A stretch of 6,776 nt of DNA from DATELY01 sp035276085 (GTDB lineage: Bacteria; Pseudomonadota; Gammaproteobacteria; Steroidobacterales; Steroidobacteraceae). Made by a program: the position numbers and the translations under genes. The stretch is from assembly GCA_035276085.1 (NCBI GenBank), contig DATELY010000160.1, positions 1 through 6,776 on the forward strand, in the 5' to 3' direction. Shown one piece after another: positions 6,308-6,776 of the stretch (position 1 is the first letter of the stretch; every line of letters begins with the position of its first letter). The notes below the pieces were generated by a model, which saw only the letters and a list, made by a program, of their open reading frames with translations, searched no databases and was not told the origin of the DNA.

Positions 6308-6336
6308 TTCACTGTCCCGTCCCCTTTCACTGTCCC
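6301..6336. repeat. Perfect 18-bp tandem duplication
   Basis: GTCCCCTTTCACTGTCCC occurs at 6301-6318 and again at 6319-6336 without change. The first unit shares its beginning with the right arm of the inverted repeat at 6238-6307, and the second ends one base before the complement of the oxidoreductase stop codon (6338-6340). A duplicated element edge is the simplest explanation. Confidence 0.85.
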
Positions 6337-6337
6337 C

Positions 6338-6776
6338 TCACGGACGAACGCGGATGATCGTCTTTCCCTTGCGTCGCTCGGTCGGGTTGAAGGCTGCGAC
6401 GGCATCGTCGAGGGTCGAGACGTTGCCGATGTTCGTCCGCAGTCGTCCGTCCCGCACCCGCCGGACGATCTCACTCAGTTGGGCACGATCGGACTCGACA
6501 ACGAAGTCGACCGCCAGGCCGTCGGCGGGCCGCGCCTCGGGTGGCCCGATGATGGACACCAGTGTTCCTCCGGCACGAATCACGCCTGCGGACCGCTTCC
6601 CGATGTCGCCGCCGATGACATCGAACACCAGATCGACTTCACCGACGTCTTCCACGGCGTCGTTGTCGAGGTCGACGAACTCCTTCGCACCGAAGTCGAG
6701 CGCCGTCTGACGGTCGGCCGCGCGTCCGGTGCCGATGACGTAGGCGCCGGCCTTGCGCGCGAGTTGCGTCACCATC
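6338..6776 (-). CDS. NADP-dependent oxidoreductase, C-terminal part (MDR/quinone reductase type)
   Basis: This gene runs off the right edge; 145 C-terminal residues are visible and the apparent Met at 6775 is probably internal. The visible part starts just after where the glycine-rich NADP loop of zinc-binding-dehydrogenase-like proteins would be, with VTQLARKAGAYVIGTGRA. It continues with ALDFGAKEFVDLD, DLVFDVIGGDIGKRS, the RAGGTLVSIIGPPE strand-turn, and ends in DDAVAAFNPTERRKGKTIIRV. These are hallmarks of the medium-chain dehydrogenase/reductase family, quinone oxidoreductase branch, which use NADPH to reduce quinones or enones in the cytoplasm. The substrate cannot be told from this half, and catalytic-domain residues are outside the window. 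The wording resembles actinobacterial homologues to my memory, a weak hint of transfer. The stop codon lies one base from an 18-bp tandem repeat. Confidence 0.85.
   Translation of the reverse strand, partial: MVTQLARKAGAYVIGTGRAADRQTALDFGAKEFVDLDNDAVEDVGEVDLVFDVIGGDIGKRSAGVIRAGGTLVSIIGPPEARPADGLAVDFVVESDRAQLSEIVRRVRDGRLRTNIGNVSTLDDAVAAFNPTERRKGKTIIRVRP

Noticed and set aside
5975..6357. Short plus-strand open frames in the repeat-rich stretch
   Set aside because: They read through tandem and inverted repeats, lack ribosome binding sites and resemble no known protein.

Overview
The window reads as part of a high-GC gammaproteobacterial chromosome, most like the Xanthomonadales/Nevskiales/Steroidobacterales side of the class. 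This rests on gene content and repeat style, not on a marker gene: an nfeD-qmcA pair, an FG-GAP_2 lipoprotein with WSQQAYIKASN-type blades, a DUF222-HNH gene, and several G- or C-rich palindromic intergenic repeats. No rRNA, tRNA, CRISPR array or integrase was seen.

Layout, left to right. Positions 44-81 hold a palindromic repeat. Positions 94-1540 hold a minus-strand pair, nfeD (upstream) then qmcA, encoding a membrane NfeD protein and its SPFH/band-7 partner. A second palindromic repeat (1045-1109) lies between them and supplies the last six codons of nfeD. A divergent spacer (1550-1730) carries a plausible promoter for the pair. On the plus strand, 1731-3095 encodes an intact 454-residue DUF222-HNH nuclease-like protein. 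Positions 3096-3523 are non-coding and contain the first of three copies of an 18-base motif. On the minus strand, 3524-5533 encodes a 669-residue lipoprotein with a seven-bladed FG-GAP beta-propeller. Immediately upstream of it, on the plus strand, 5657-5833 is a frameshifted, stop-containing remnant of a second DUF222-HNH gene. Positions 5840-6337 are repeat-rich: two more motif copies, a 12-bp tandem repeat, a long imperfect inverted repeat and a perfect 18-bp tandem duplication. The last of these ends one base from the stop codon of a minus-strand NADP-dependent oxidoreductase gene that runs off the right edge.

The nfeD-qmcA pair is an ordinary housekeeping membrane unit. The block from about 1700 to 6337 looks like an accessory or rearranged region: one intact and one decayed member of the same HNH family in the same orientation, with a surface-type propeller lipoprotein gene between them and repeated hairpin motifs around. 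The most informative unlisted feature is the HNH remnant at about 5657-5833. I found no clear evidence for a new defence or mobile system; the HNH/repeat arrangement is the best lead.
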